DNA of 14,209 nt from an uncultured bacterium. Its GTDB lineage: Bacteria; Patescibacteriota; Minisyncoccia; Phycocordibacterales; Phycocordibacteraceae. The notes under the pieces are model-generated. The model ran no database searches and was not told where the DNA came from. It was given only the letters and a program-made list of their open reading frames with translations. The number at the start of each line of letters is the position of its first letter. The stretch's first letter is position 1. Position numbers and translations under genes: made by a program. Below are positions 6,298-13,912 of the stretch, piece by piece. The stretch is taken from contig CALUBY010000013.1 of NCBI GenBank assembly GCA_943914435.1, positions 1-14,209 on the forward strand, written 5' to 3'.

Positions 6298-7842
6298 ATG
6301 AAATCAATTCTCAAAAACGCTCGTTCCCTGTTCGCTTCTGCACGCGTTCGTTCGCTCACCACCTGGAAACGATACCGCAGCCTCAAGACCTGGCAGCAGG
6401 TTAGTATCGCGGTTCTTATTGCCTTAGTTCTTATGGCACTTATGGTGTTTGCGCGTGGCGGCGACACAGAAGAACCCGCTTTAAAGGGACGCACCGTCAC
6501 CCTTGCAACAGTAAGCGAACTTGCAGGCACAGGCGGTAGTGTCGACCTTATCGGATCCGTTCGTTCCGTTACGGAGGCAAACATACTCGCACAAAACGGG
6601 GGCACGGTACGTTCGGTACGTACCCGTATTGGCGGCACGGTACCCGCAGGCTACATCATTGCAGAACTTGAAAATGCAGCCGAGCGAGCAAGTGTTCTTC
6701 AGGCAGAGGGTGCCTATGACGCAGCCGTTGCCGGGCGAAGCGCACAGTCTCTTCCTGACACTGAGGACGCAGCACGTGATGCATATCGAAGCGCATTTAC
6801 GACACTCGACACCACCCTCGCAACACAAATTGATACCTTCTTCGGAAACCCTACTCCCGTAGGTCCTGACCTTCTTATCTATCCAGACTACAACGAGCAG
6901 TCTCGTCTTTCCCGTGAGCGCCAGCGCATTCAGGGACTCATGGATACGTACGAGGCCTCGCTCTCAAGCGTTTCTGGACGTAGCCCGCAGTCCCTTCTTG
7001 ATGAAGCAGAGTCAATTACTCGTCAGATACAAACATTTGCAAACCAGCTCGCTGCTGCTGCAAATCAGCGTGACTCCCGCGTCACTCCCACACAGACAGC
7101 AGCCCTTTCTTCTGCACGAACAAGCATTAACGGTGTTCTCTCAAACCTAACGGCGGCACGTTCAGGTCTTCGAAGCGGCACGGTGGGCGCCACCGCGAGC
7201 GCAGACGCGTCAGTCAAACAGGCACTCGGTTCATTGCGTGCGGCCCAAGCAAATCTTGAGCGTACGTTTGTACGCGCACCGATTGGTGGGCAGGTTAACT
7301 TCCTTCCTATTCGTGTAGGTGATTACGTCACCCCTCTTCAGCACGTCGCAACGGTTGCGCAAAATGGCGCTCTTGAAATAATCGCGTATGTATCAGAGGG
7401 TCAGCAGAACCTTCTCGTAACCGGTGGAAGCGTCACGGTCGAAGGACTCTACGACGGCATCATTACCTCGGTTGCACCGGCTCTTGATCCGGTCACCAAG
7501 CAAATTGAAGTACGTATCGCAGTGACTGAAGCAAGTGAGCTCATTAATGGCCAGTCTGTTCACATCGCGCTGCCTGATACCACCTCAAATACAGACACCG
7601 TGACTGAACCAGAAGGTCCTACCCTTCTTCCCCTTACTGCCGTAAAGCTTCGTGCGGGTGATCGTATTGTCTTCTCCGTTGGTGAGGACAGCCGTCTCAT
7701 TGCACACCCAGTCATTGTGGGAGAGGTACGAGGTGATCGCATCGAAGTCCTAACCGAGATTCCTTCCGACCTGCGCATCGTTGCCGACGCGCGAGGACTC
7801 GCTGAAGGAGAGCAGGTAGAAATCGCATCGAGCGTGCGATAG
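6298..7842 (+). CDS. RND efflux periplasmic adaptor (HlyD/AcrA-like membrane fusion protein)
   Basis: A 514-residue membrane-fusion protein that should link the RND pump to the outside. After a basic N-terminus, one transmembrane helix spans about 34-52. The first half-lipoyl motif is at about 84-125 (GGTVRSVRTRIGGTVPAGYIIAELEN). An unusually long helical section follows (126-321, Ala/Ser/Gln-rich with PDYNEQSRLSRERQRIQGLM inside). The second half-lipoyl motif (TFVRAPIGGQVNFLPIRVGDYV, 323-344), a beta-barrel (357-425, ALDPVTKQIEVRIAV) and a membrane-proximal domain (LLPLTAVKLRAGDRIVFSV) complete it. AcrA has about 397 residues, so the excess lies mainly in the hairpin. An upstream in-frame ATG at 6193 lies inside abrB and is rejected. 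It has no lipobox. The pump gene starts 25 bases after its stop, so they are almost certainly co-transcribed. Confidence 0.93.
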   Translation: MKSILKNARSLFASARVRSLTTWKRYRSLKTWQQVSIAVLIALVLMALMVFARGGDTEEPALKGRTVTLATVSELAGTGGSVDLIGSVRSVTEANILAQNGGTVRSVRTRIGGTVPAGYIIAELENAAERASVLQAEGAYDAAVAGRSAQSLPDTEDAARDAYRSAFTTLDTTLATQIDTFFGNPTPVGPDLLIYPDYNEQSRLSRERQRIQGLMDTYEASLSSVSGRSPQSLLDEAESITRQIQTFANQLAAAANQRDSRVTPTQTAALSSARTSINGVLSNLTAARSGLRSGTVGATASADASVKQALGSLRAAQANLERTFVRAPIGGQVNFLPIRVGDYVTPLQHVATVAQNGALEIIAYVSEGQQNLLVTGGSVTVEGLYDGIITSVAPALDPVTKQIEVRIAVTEASELINGQSVHIALPDTTSNTDTVTEPEGPTLLPLTAVKLRAGDRIVFSVGEDSRLIAHPVIVGEVRGDRIEVLTEIPSDLRIVADARGLAEGEQVEIASSVR

Positions 7843-7867
7843 CATCCCTATCCCTTCACTATCTATC

Positions 7868-10800
7868 ATGACAAAATTCTGGTCATTCTTTATTGATAAG
7901 CATCACTTCACGATGCTTCTCGCGGGGGTGCTTATACTTGCCGGCCTTTACTCAGTAGCAGCGATTCCAAAAGAATCCTCTCCTGAAATACAGATTCCTA
8001 TTGGCGTTATCGTAACGGTACTTCCCGGCGCGTCTGCGGAAGACGTGGAGACGCTTATCACCGACAAGATTGAGGACCGCGTTATTGGTCTTGAGAATGT
8101 TACGAAGGTTACCTCAAGCTCCGGAGACGGGGTCTCAAGTATCACCGTCGAGTTCAGCGCAAACGCTGATATTGAGAAATCGATACAGCTTCTTAAGGAT
8201 GAAGTCGATACCGTTACTCCTGAACTTCCCGAGGAAGCGAACGACCCTATCGTAAACGATGTTAACTTCGCGGATCAGCCGATTCTTATCGTCTCGATTG
8301 CTGGCGAGCTTGCGCCCGCAGAGCTTACCGCACTTGGTGATACCGTCTCGAATGAAATCGAACGGGTGCGCGGTGTTTCGAGCGTCACCCTCTCGGGTGT
8401 CCGCGAACGCCAGGTGCAGGTTATCGTTGAGCAAGCGAAGCTTCGCCAGTACGGCATTGGCATAAGTGATGTTACGCGAGCTATTCAGGCATCGGGTGTG
8501 GCTTCCCCTGCAGGCAGCATAACGGTTGATGGAGTGCGCTACGCGGTTCGTCTTGAAGCCGGACTTACCGACACCAACCAGGTTGGTGCTATTGCGCTTG
8601 CGGGCCCGGGCGGAACCCCGATTCGTGTCAGTGACGTCGCTCAGGTTGTCGACGGGCTTTCTGATGCAACCACCTTCTCACGCGTGTCCGTTGCAGGAGA
8701 ACCCTCTACCCCTTCCCTTACGCTTTCTATATTTAAAAGCCGCGGCGGAAATATTCTTGAAACAGGCAGTGACGTAAAGGAAGTACTTAAAGAACTCGAA
8801 GAGGGTCCTCTTTCGGGCACAAAGACGGTCATTACGTATGACGCAGCAAATGATATTGCTCATGACCTTGCAGAGCTTTCACGAGTCGGACTTGAAACAG
8901 TCATCCTCGTTATGGTCATGCTTTTCCTTACGCTTGGCTGGCGTGAGTCGCTTGTTGCCGCGGCCTCAATTCCGCTTTCATTCCTCATTGCCTTCATTGG
9001 TCTTTCCGCATCCGGAAACACCATTAACTTTATCTCGCTCTTCTCGCTCATCCTCGCAATTGGTATTTTGGTTGACTCCGGCATCGTGGTGGTTGAAGCA
9101 ATCCACACGCGTCTCCTCCAAGGTCGCTCAAAGCGTGACGCCGCTATCATAGCGATTAAAGAGTACGCATGGCCGCTTATTGCCGGAACCATGACTACCG
9201 TTGCCGTGTTCGTTCCGCTCTTCTTTATCTCGGGCATTGTCGGAAAGTTCATCGCCTCAATTCCGTTCACGGTTATCTTCGTGCTTATTGCGTCCATTAT
9301 TGTTGCACTTGGATTTGTGCCTCTCCTTGCCATGTATGTTATCCGCAAGGAACCGTCGGCAATTGAGAAGCGTCAAGAAGAGATAAACGAGAAAGCGAAG
9401 CGCTGGTATGAAGCGTTCCTACGCGACATGCTTGGAAACAAGAAAAAAGGAAATCGCTTCCTTCTTCTTATGGTTGGACTCTTCGTGGTGTCACTCCTAC
9501 TTCCCATCACAGGACTCGTTAAAGTGGTGTTCTTCCCAACCGAGGACATGGAGTTCATAACGGTAACTATTGAAAAGCCAAGTGGTACGGCGCTCACTGA
9601 TACGGATCTTGCCGTGCGCGAAGTTGAGGAACTACTCTACCAAGACACCCGTATCGAATCCTTCGTAACAGAAGTGGGGGCAGGTAGTAGTTTTGCTGCA
9701 TCAGGTGTATCAAGCGGTAGCGGGATTGCAAACATTACCGTTAACCTGCTTGATGACCGTACCGAGACAAGTGGTGAGATTGTTACCAATCTACGCACGA
9801 CACTAGGTGCAGTTGAGTCTGCCCGTATCACCGTCTCAGAGCCTGCAGGAGGCCCGCCAACGGGAGCTGCTATCTCAGTGACATTCTCCGGCAATGATCT
9901 TGGTGATCTTGCTCGAGCGAGTGAGCAAGGTGCGCGCGTTCTCTCAGAGGTTTCAGGTACCACCAACATCGACACGTCGATGCGTGACGACAATAGTGAA
10001 TTCGTCGTTCGTCTTGATTCCGCTCGTGCCGCTGAACTGGGCGTGTCACCCCTCGCCGTTGCAGACCTTCTGCGTAGCGCACTCTTTGGTGCAAAGGCCA
10101 CCGACATTCGCTCAGGTGCAGACGACATTGAAGTACGCACCAAGCTTGACCTAAACCCAGGCTACCGTGACCCATCGGAAACCGCTCATGCCTCAATTGA
10201 TGCTGTACGCAGTCTCACGGTACAGGGTACGAACGGACCTGTTCCCCTCTCAAGCATCGCGGTTATATCCTATGAACCCGCCAATGCGTCGATTCAGCAC
10301 GAGGATGGAACCCGTATCGCAACCCTCACCGCAGACGCAACCCCAACCGGGAATCCGATTGGTATTGCGAGTGACTTTGCAAAGCGCATGCAGGACGTTG
10401 AACTTCCTGAGGGTGTCACCATGAAGATTGGAGGTGAGAGTGAAGACGTTAATCAGTCATTTGCGGAGATGGGCCTTGCCCTTCTTGCTGGTGCCGCACT
10501 CATGCTTGCGATTCTCGTGCTTGAGTTCAACTCATTCCGCCATTCGCTCTATCTGCTCCTGATTATTCCACTCTCACTCGTGGGTGTGTTCTTCGGACTC
10601 TTCGTGACAGGCTCTCCGCTATCATTCCCGTCGATGCTCGGTATCATAGCGCTCGCCGGCGTGATCATTAACCATGCGATTATTCTCATGGATTCCATCG
10701 CACGCATAAGCACCGAGGATCGTACCAAGAACCTTACGGAGGTCGTCGTCGAGGCCTCGTCATCACGATTCCGTCCTATTATTCTGACAACAGTGGTAAC

Positions 10801-10984
10801 CGTGGTGGGAATGATTCCCCTCTCGTTTGCTTCGGGTCTGTGGGGACCACTCGCCTTTGCGATTATGTTTGGCTTGAGTTGGTCAATACTTTTGACCCTT
10901 GTCCTCGTGCCCGTCATATATCATCGCTGGCCAGGGAAAGCGGTGCACGAACAACACGCAGCGCTCAATACGGACGAACAGTAA
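7868..10984 (+). CDS. RND-family efflux permease (HAE1/AcrB-like)
   Basis: A 1038-residue inner-membrane pump of normal RND length. It has TM1 (about 12-31), a large extracytoplasmic loop, TM2-6, a second loop and TM8-12. The N-terminus (IPKESSPEIQIPIGVIVTVLPGASAEDVETLITDKIE) and the TM4 and TM10 signatures are diagnostic. Trimeric pumps of this type export drugs, lipids or detergents using the proton gradient. In TM4 the motif is GILVDSGIVVVEA: D403 aligns with AcrB D407, but S404 replaces D408. In TM10 GVIINHAIILMD places N935 where AcrB has K940. The RPI motif Arg (R969) is kept. No TolC-like channel gene adjoins it. The ATG directly follows CACTATCTATC, with no Shine-Dalgarno motif. Substrate and coupling ion cannot be read from the sequence. 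Confidence 0.95.
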   Translation: MTKFWSFFIDKHHFTMLLAGVLILAGLYSVAAIPKESSPEIQIPIGVIVTVLPGASAEDVETLITDKIEDRVIGLENVTKVTSSSGDGVSSITVEFSANADIEKSIQLLKDEVDTVTPELPEEANDPIVNDVNFADQPILIVSIAGELAPAELTALGDTVSNEIERVRGVSSVTLSGVRERQVQVIVEQAKLRQYGIGISDVTRAIQASGVASPAGSITVDGVRYAVRLEAGLTDTNQVGAIALAGPGGTPIRVSDVAQVVDGLSDATTFSRVSVAGEPSTPSLTLSIFKSRGGNILETGSDVKEVLKELEEGPLSGTKTVITYDAANDIAHDLAELSRVGLETVILVMVMLFLTLGWRESLVAAASIPLSFLIAFIGLSASGNTINFISLFSLILAIGILVDSGIVVVEAIHTRLLQGRSKRDAAIIAIKEYAWPLIAGTMTTVAVFVPLFFISGIVGKFIASIPFTVIFVLIASIIVALGFVPLLAMYVIRKEPSAIEKRQEEINEKAKRWYEAFLRDMLGNKKKGNRFLLLMVGLFVVSLLLPITGLVKVVFFPTEDMEFITVTIEKPSGTALTDTDLAVREVEELLYQDTRIESFVTEVGAGSSFAASGVSSGSGIANITVNLLDDRTETSGEIVTNLRTTLGAVESARITVSEPAGGPPTGAAISVTFSGNDLGDLARASEQGARVLSEVSGTTNIDTSMRDDNSEFVVRLDSARAAELGVSPLAVADLLRSALFGAKATDIRSGADDIEVRTKLDLNPGYRDPSETAHASIDAVRSLTVQGTNGPVPLSSIAVISYEPANASIQHEDGTRIATLTADATPTGNPIGIASDFAKRMQDVELPEGVTMKIGGESEDVNQSFAEMGLALLAGAALMLAILVLEFNSFRHSLYLLLIIPLSLVGVFFGLFVTGSPLSFPSMLGIIALAGVIINHAIILMDSIARISTEDRTKNLTEVVVEASSSRFRPIILTTVVTVVGMIPLSFASGLWGPLAFAIMFGLSWSILLTLVLVPVIYHRWPGKAVHEQHAALNTDEQ

Positions 10985-11028
10985 CAAAAAGAAAACCCGC
11001 AGAATATTCTGCGGGTTTTCTTTTTGTT
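10983..11028. terminator. Bidirectional terminator between the RND operon and the secreted-protein gene
   Basis: A perfect 46-bp palindrome begins inside the pump stop codon. Its centre is CCCGCAGAATATTCTGCGGG, flanked by A-rich and T-rich arms (AACAAAAAGAAAA / TTTTCTTTTTGTT). Either strand gives a GC stem followed by a U-tract, so it can end both the plus-strand efflux operon and the converging minus-strand gene at 11037. Confidence 0.93.
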
Positions 11029-11036
11029 CGCGACGA

Positions 11037-11723
11037 TTACGTGTTTGCCTCAGCCTGAACCGACGCCTGAAGAGACGTATGGAGGCGCTCAAAACGCTGT
11101 GCCCATTCTGAGGAGAGGTTTACACGAGACTCTTCGTCGGTGTCTCGTGTACCACTAACCGTAGCCTGTTCGCTCGTAAGGCGCGTCTCAAGTTCCGTGC
11201 GACTCTCATTCGCCCTCATAAGAAACGAGTACCAAGGGTAGCGTACGCTAACCATGCCATCCGCATCAGTTGTTGCGGTCACCGTCATACGAGACGGAAT
11301 AAATCCGAGGAACGCTGCGTCAGTACGGTACTTCAAGGTGAGCTGATTATCTTCAAGCATTGCGGCCTGAAGACGCTCATCGTCGCGCACGGAGAATCCT
11401 GCATAGGATTCAAGTGATGCGGCAGTCCGGACACTGTCCGCATTGGTTACCGTGTACCGAGCCGATTCATCTGATTCCCTCGACGAAAAAGAGAATGAAA
11501 GAGCAGCGTCTGCCTGACTGTCCGTATTGGTTGCTCCTGAGGATACGTCAGTACCCTCAAGAGAAGAGCTGGCGGCCGTATCAACCATAATTCCAGAGGT
11601 GCCCATATCAAGCCGGATACCCTCAGTAACGCCGGTGTCGAGTATCTGCCCATGAGCAGTCGCTCCTCCCACAAGGAGAAGAGTCGGAATAAGAAGCGAG
11701 GCTGTTTTTGCGTAAGGAGTCAT
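11037..11723 (-). CDS. Secreted hypothetical protein
   Basis: A 228-residue protein I do not recognise. Residues 1-23 (TASLLIPTLLLVGGATA) form a typical cleavable signal peptide, with cleavage likely after ATA-23. The mature part starts with a Gly/Ser/Thr/Asp-rich, probably disordered section (about 27-85). A folded-looking middle follows (ARYTVTNADSVRTAAS, then DNQLTLKYRTDAAFLGFIPSR, MTVTATTDADGMVSVRYPWYSFLM). The C-terminus is an amphipathic charged helix (ESRTELETRLTSEQ, then SEWAQRFERLHTSLQASVQAEA) that could form a coiled coil. It has no cysteines. It converges on the RND operon and shares its terminator. It lies 104 bases after the NlpE-like gene, so it may have its own promoter; TTATCTATC lies upstream of the ATG. 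An extracytoplasmic location is well supported, the function is not. Confidence 0.78.
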   Translation of the reverse strand: MTPYAKTASLLIPTLLLVGGATAHGQILDTGVTEGIRLDMGTSGIMVDTAASSSLEGTDVSSGATNTDSQADAALSFSFSSRESDESARYTVTNADSVRTAASLESYAGFSVRDDERLQAAMLEDNQLTLKYRTDAAFLGFIPSRMTVTATTDADGMVSVRYPWYSFLMRANESRTELETRLTSEQATVSGTRDTDEESRVNLSSEWAQRFERLHTSLQASVQAEANT

Positions 11724-11827
11724 ACGAAGTAGATAGATAAGTAACGAACGTGGTGTACCTAAGGAGTATGGCCTCCTACTGATTAAGACCTCATGAAGAC
11801 GAATGGAATGCTGCCCGTGGCGGAAAC

Positions 11828-12301
11828 CTATTCACCGTCAATGCGCGTTAAGGTAAAGGGTAAGGAAGGATCAATCTCTGTGCCATCCTGATTAACCAGT
11901 CGAATAGACGTGTCAGTCTTTTTCACATACCGCTGCGTCACGTCCGGACGATCAGGGTCAAGCGCATACACGGTCGCGTCAGGGTCAGTCGGGGTACCTC
12001 GTTCCGTTGTCCATATACCCTCCTGAACATACGGTTCTACATCCCTATCGATATACGTAAGCGAAAGTTCGTATGTCCCCTCAGCATAGTATTCAGCATA
12101 CTGCACCAACGTAAGTCTGGTAGTAATACCGGGACAATCAGCACAGGGAGTCACGCCTTCAAATACACCAAGCACCACAGGGGATGCTTCTGGAGTATCC
12201 ATGAGCTCCATCTGAGCCGGAGGTGGCACAATAGAGAAAAGAAGAAAGGCGAAGATGGTGAAGACCGCAAGAGCAATGTGGGCAGGATTGATTTTTTTCA
12301 T
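11828..12301 (-). CDS. NlpE-like domain protein, membrane-anchored
   Basis: A 157-residue protein. A signal-anchor helix (residues 7-25, AHIALAVFTIFAFLLFSIV) precedes an extracytoplasmic beta domain. VFEGVTPCADCPGITTRLTLVQ (47-68) matches the NlpE N-terminal domain (E. coli YRGVLPCADCEGIETSLFL), including the CxxC pair C53/C56. Later strands also match: EGIWTTERG, then RYVKKTDTSIRLVNQDGTEI, then FTLTRID. In E. coli NlpE is a lipoprotein that signals surface and copper stress to Cpx. Here there is no lipobox cysteine, so the protein is anchored by its helix or cleaved free. An in-frame ATG at 12400 would lie inside the next gene and add 33 residues before the anchor, so 12301 is chosen. It is 41 bases after the DUF1295 gene, probably in one transcript. 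Confidence 0.83.
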   Translation of the reverse strand: MKKINPAHIALAVFTIFAFLLFSIVPPPAQMELMDTPEASPVVLGVFEGVTPCADCPGITTRLTLVQYAEYYAEGTYELSLTYIDRDVEPYVQEGIWTTERGTPTDPDATVYALDPDRPDVTQRYVKKTDTSIRLVNQDGTEIDPSLPFTLTRIDGE

Positions 12302-12342
12302 AGAGATGGAAGTAAGAGAGCGCTCGATAAACCCAAACAGCA

Positions 12343-13128
12343 CTATCGCTTCGGGGGTAACGGAAGGAACACACTGGTCTTTGCCTTGTATGCTTCCCAT
12401 AACGGCTGACCTGCAAAGCGTGCCTCAAGCAACGGTACCCCTGAGACCTTAAGAAGAAGGAACGTTATAAGGATAGGACTCACAAACGGAACGAGTCCTG
12501 CTATGCCGAGTATCGGCACAAGAATACTTGCCGAAGCGAGCGCAAGTCCCCACCACATCAAGGATTCGCCAAAATAGTTGGGATGACGCGTATAGCGCCA
12601 AAGTCCCTGATCCATGACCTTCCCTTTATTCGCGGGGTTCGCAATAAATCGAGCGAGCTGGTAATCACCGACGGCCTCAAAGAAGAAGCCGATAGCCCAC
12701 ACCAAAAATCCAACAAGGGCGAGAGACCCTATGCTACTCATCGCTCCATAAATATTGAGGAGTGAAATGGGCAATGCTACGAGAAATATCACTATGCCTT
12801 GAAGGAGATACACCTGGAGGAAACTACGGACGACGAAGGTCTTTCCCCATGCGTCTCGCCATGCCTTATACCTAAAGTCTTCTGGCTTTCCTCGACTTCG
12901 AAGGTAAATACGAATAGAGAGGCGCGCCGCCCAGATGGTCGCAAGAATAGAAGCAACGAGCGCCGCAGACCCCGGAACTCCTGCCATAAAGGTTACCCAC
13001 GCAATAAGTGCAAAGCCCCATCCATACGCAATATCTGCCGTACCGTTATCACGACGAATAAGCGATACGATAAACGCCCCGATCATATACACCCCAAGAA
13101 CCAGTGCTGCGGTACTAAGTATGTCCAT
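12343..13128 (-). CDS. DUF1295 / steroid-5-alpha-reductase-like membrane protein
   Basis: A 261-residue polytopic membrane protein with about six or seven helices. It matches DUF1295, related to steroid 5-alpha-reductases and isoprenylcysteine methyltransferases. Landmarks are NGTADIAYGWGFALIAW (28-44), RSRGKPEDFRYKAWRDAWGK (77-96), and the cofactor-site motif GLWRYTRHPNYFGE (175-188), then WWGLAL. The C-terminus VPLLEARFAGQPLWEAYKAKTSVFLPLPPK is typical. Relatives use NADPH or S-adenosylmethionine and act on lipids or prenylated substrates; neither cofactor nor substrate can be decided here. It diverges from the DedA-family gene across 76 bases. A TACGAT hexamer ends six bases before its ATG, consistent with a leaderless start. 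The NlpE-like gene follows after 41 bases. Confidence 0.9.
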   Translation of the reverse strand: MDILSTAALVLGVYMIGAFIVSLIRRDNGTADIAYGWGFALIAWVTFMAGVPGSAALVASILATIWAARLSIRIYLRSRGKPEDFRYKAWRDAWGKTFVVRSFLQVYLLQGIVIFLVALPISLLNIYGAMSSIGSLALVGFLVWAIGFFFEAVGDYQLARFIANPANKGKVMDQGLWRYTRHPNYFGESLMWWGLALASASILVPILGIAGLVPFVSPILITFLLLKVSGVPLLEARFAGQPLWEAYKAKTSVFLPLPPKR

Positions 13129-13134
13129 GCCTCT

Positions 13135-13140
13135 ATCGTA
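13135..13140 (-). promoter_or_regulatory. -10-like hexamer of the DUF1295 gene
   Basis: TACGAT (4-5 of 6 to TATAAT) on the minus strand ends six bases before the ATG at 13128. A transcript would start at about the A of the ATG. No clear -35 is visible, so this is weak evidence alone; it gains weight from the same spacing at two other genes. Confidence 0.28.
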
Positions 13141-13188
13141 CCGTGTCGAATAGATTCATGAAGATACCCCATGGGATAACTGACTATG

Positions 13189-13197
13189 TGGTATACC
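13189..13197 (+). promoter_or_regulatory. Extended -10 of the DedA-family gene
   Basis: TGGTATACC fits the extended -10 form TGnTATAAT (hexamer TATACC at 13192-13197) and ends seven bases before the ATG at 13205. This predicts a leaderless message. The same GGTATAC core occurs at the -10 of the abrB operon (6003-6009). Confidence 0.35.
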
Positions 13198-13204
13198 TAA
13201 CTCT

Positions 13205-13858
13205 ATGTTTGCTGCTATCGAATCAGCCCTCCTGTCGTACGCCCAGGTACTTCCTCTACCACTCTTTGCGGCACTGTCTTCCTTTATTGAGGAGATTGTC
13301 GCACCCATCCCTTCAGGGCCGGTAATGCTTGTGATGGGTTCCATTGCACACGTCCAGGGTTACACTCTCCTTGGCCTTGGAGGACTCGCTGTCTTTGCCG
13401 CACTCGGAAAGCTTGCAGGAAGTCTTGTTGTGTACACCATTGCGGACAAAACAGAGGATGTGCTTTCGGGGCGCGTGGCGAAGTTTTTCGGCGTTACCCA
13501 TGAGCAAATTGAAGGGTTTGGCGCAAAACTTAATAACGGCTGGAAAGACTACGTACTCCTCACCTTCCTTCGCGCTCTTCCGTTTGTACCGAGTGTTCTT
13601 ATCTCCTTTGGTGCAGGCGTACTCAAGGTACGTCTTAAACTATTTATCGTAGCGACGCTCGTAGGCTCCATCTTTCGCGATGCGATATTCCTCTACGTTG
13701 GCTATCTGGGTCTTGAAGGCGCAGAGGCACTACTCGGTCACATCGAATCTATCGAATTGGTAGTTGAAATCCTCATAGGAATTGGACTCGTTGTTGGCGC
13801 AGGATATCTATTCCACCTTCACCGAAAGCGCTCGCGCGCTCGCGCCTCTCGCACATAA
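13205..13858 (+). CDS. DedA/VTT-family membrane protein
   Basis: A 217-residue integral membrane protein of the DedA family (VTT or SNARE-associated domain), whose members include lipid-carrier and phospholipid scramblases or transporters. The first re-entrant motif is SFIEEIVAPIPSGPVML (26-42), with the family acidic residues E29/E30 and prolines. The second is LTFLRALPFVPSVLISFGAGVLK (119-141), holding R123 and P126 of the FxRxxP signature. Terminal helices follow at about 146-168 and 183-204. The C-terminus is very basic (HRKRSRARASRT), coded by repeated CGC/CTCGCG triplets. Undecaprenyl-phosphate or lipid recycling is plausible from the family, but a substrate cannot be named. It is monocistronic, with an extended -10 just before the ATG and a strong terminator after it. 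Confidence 0.9.
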   Translation: MFAAIESALLSYAQVLPLPLFAALSSFIEEIVAPIPSGPVMLVMGSIAHVQGYTLLGLGGLAVFAALGKLAGSLVVYTIADKTEDVLSGRVAKFFGVTHEQIEGFGAKLNNGWKDYVLLTFLRALPFVPSVLISFGAGVLKVRLKLFIVATLVGSIFRDAIFLYVGYLGLEGAEALLGHIESIELVVEILIGIGLVVGAGYLFHLHRKRSRARASRT

Positions 13859-13894
13859 CAAAAGCCCCGCTCGTGTGAGCGGGGCTTTTGTTAT
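13855..13894. terminator. Bidirectional terminator between the DedA-family and GlsB-like genes
   Basis: Two perfect 18-base arms (ATAACAAAAGCCCCGCTC and its complement) flank a GTGT loop. The stem core is GCCCCGCTC/GAGCGGGGC, with a CTTTTGTTAT tract after it on each strand. It overlaps the stop codon of the DedA-family gene and ends the converging minus-strand gene as well. Confidence 0.93.
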
Positions 13895-13912
13895 GGAGAG
13901 TGAATGAGTTCG

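Noticed and set aside
9637..10143. 168-residue antisense open frame inside the RND pump gene
   Set aside because: Ser/Arg-rich out-of-frame translation of a secure gene, with no independent support.
11762..11777. AGGAG-TATGGC-CTCCT hairpin as a terminator
   Set aside because: Only a five-base stem and no T-run after it on either strand.
12302..12400. Longer start for the NlpE-like protein
   Set aside because: It would run into the DUF1295 coding sequence and bury the signal anchor 40 residues inside.
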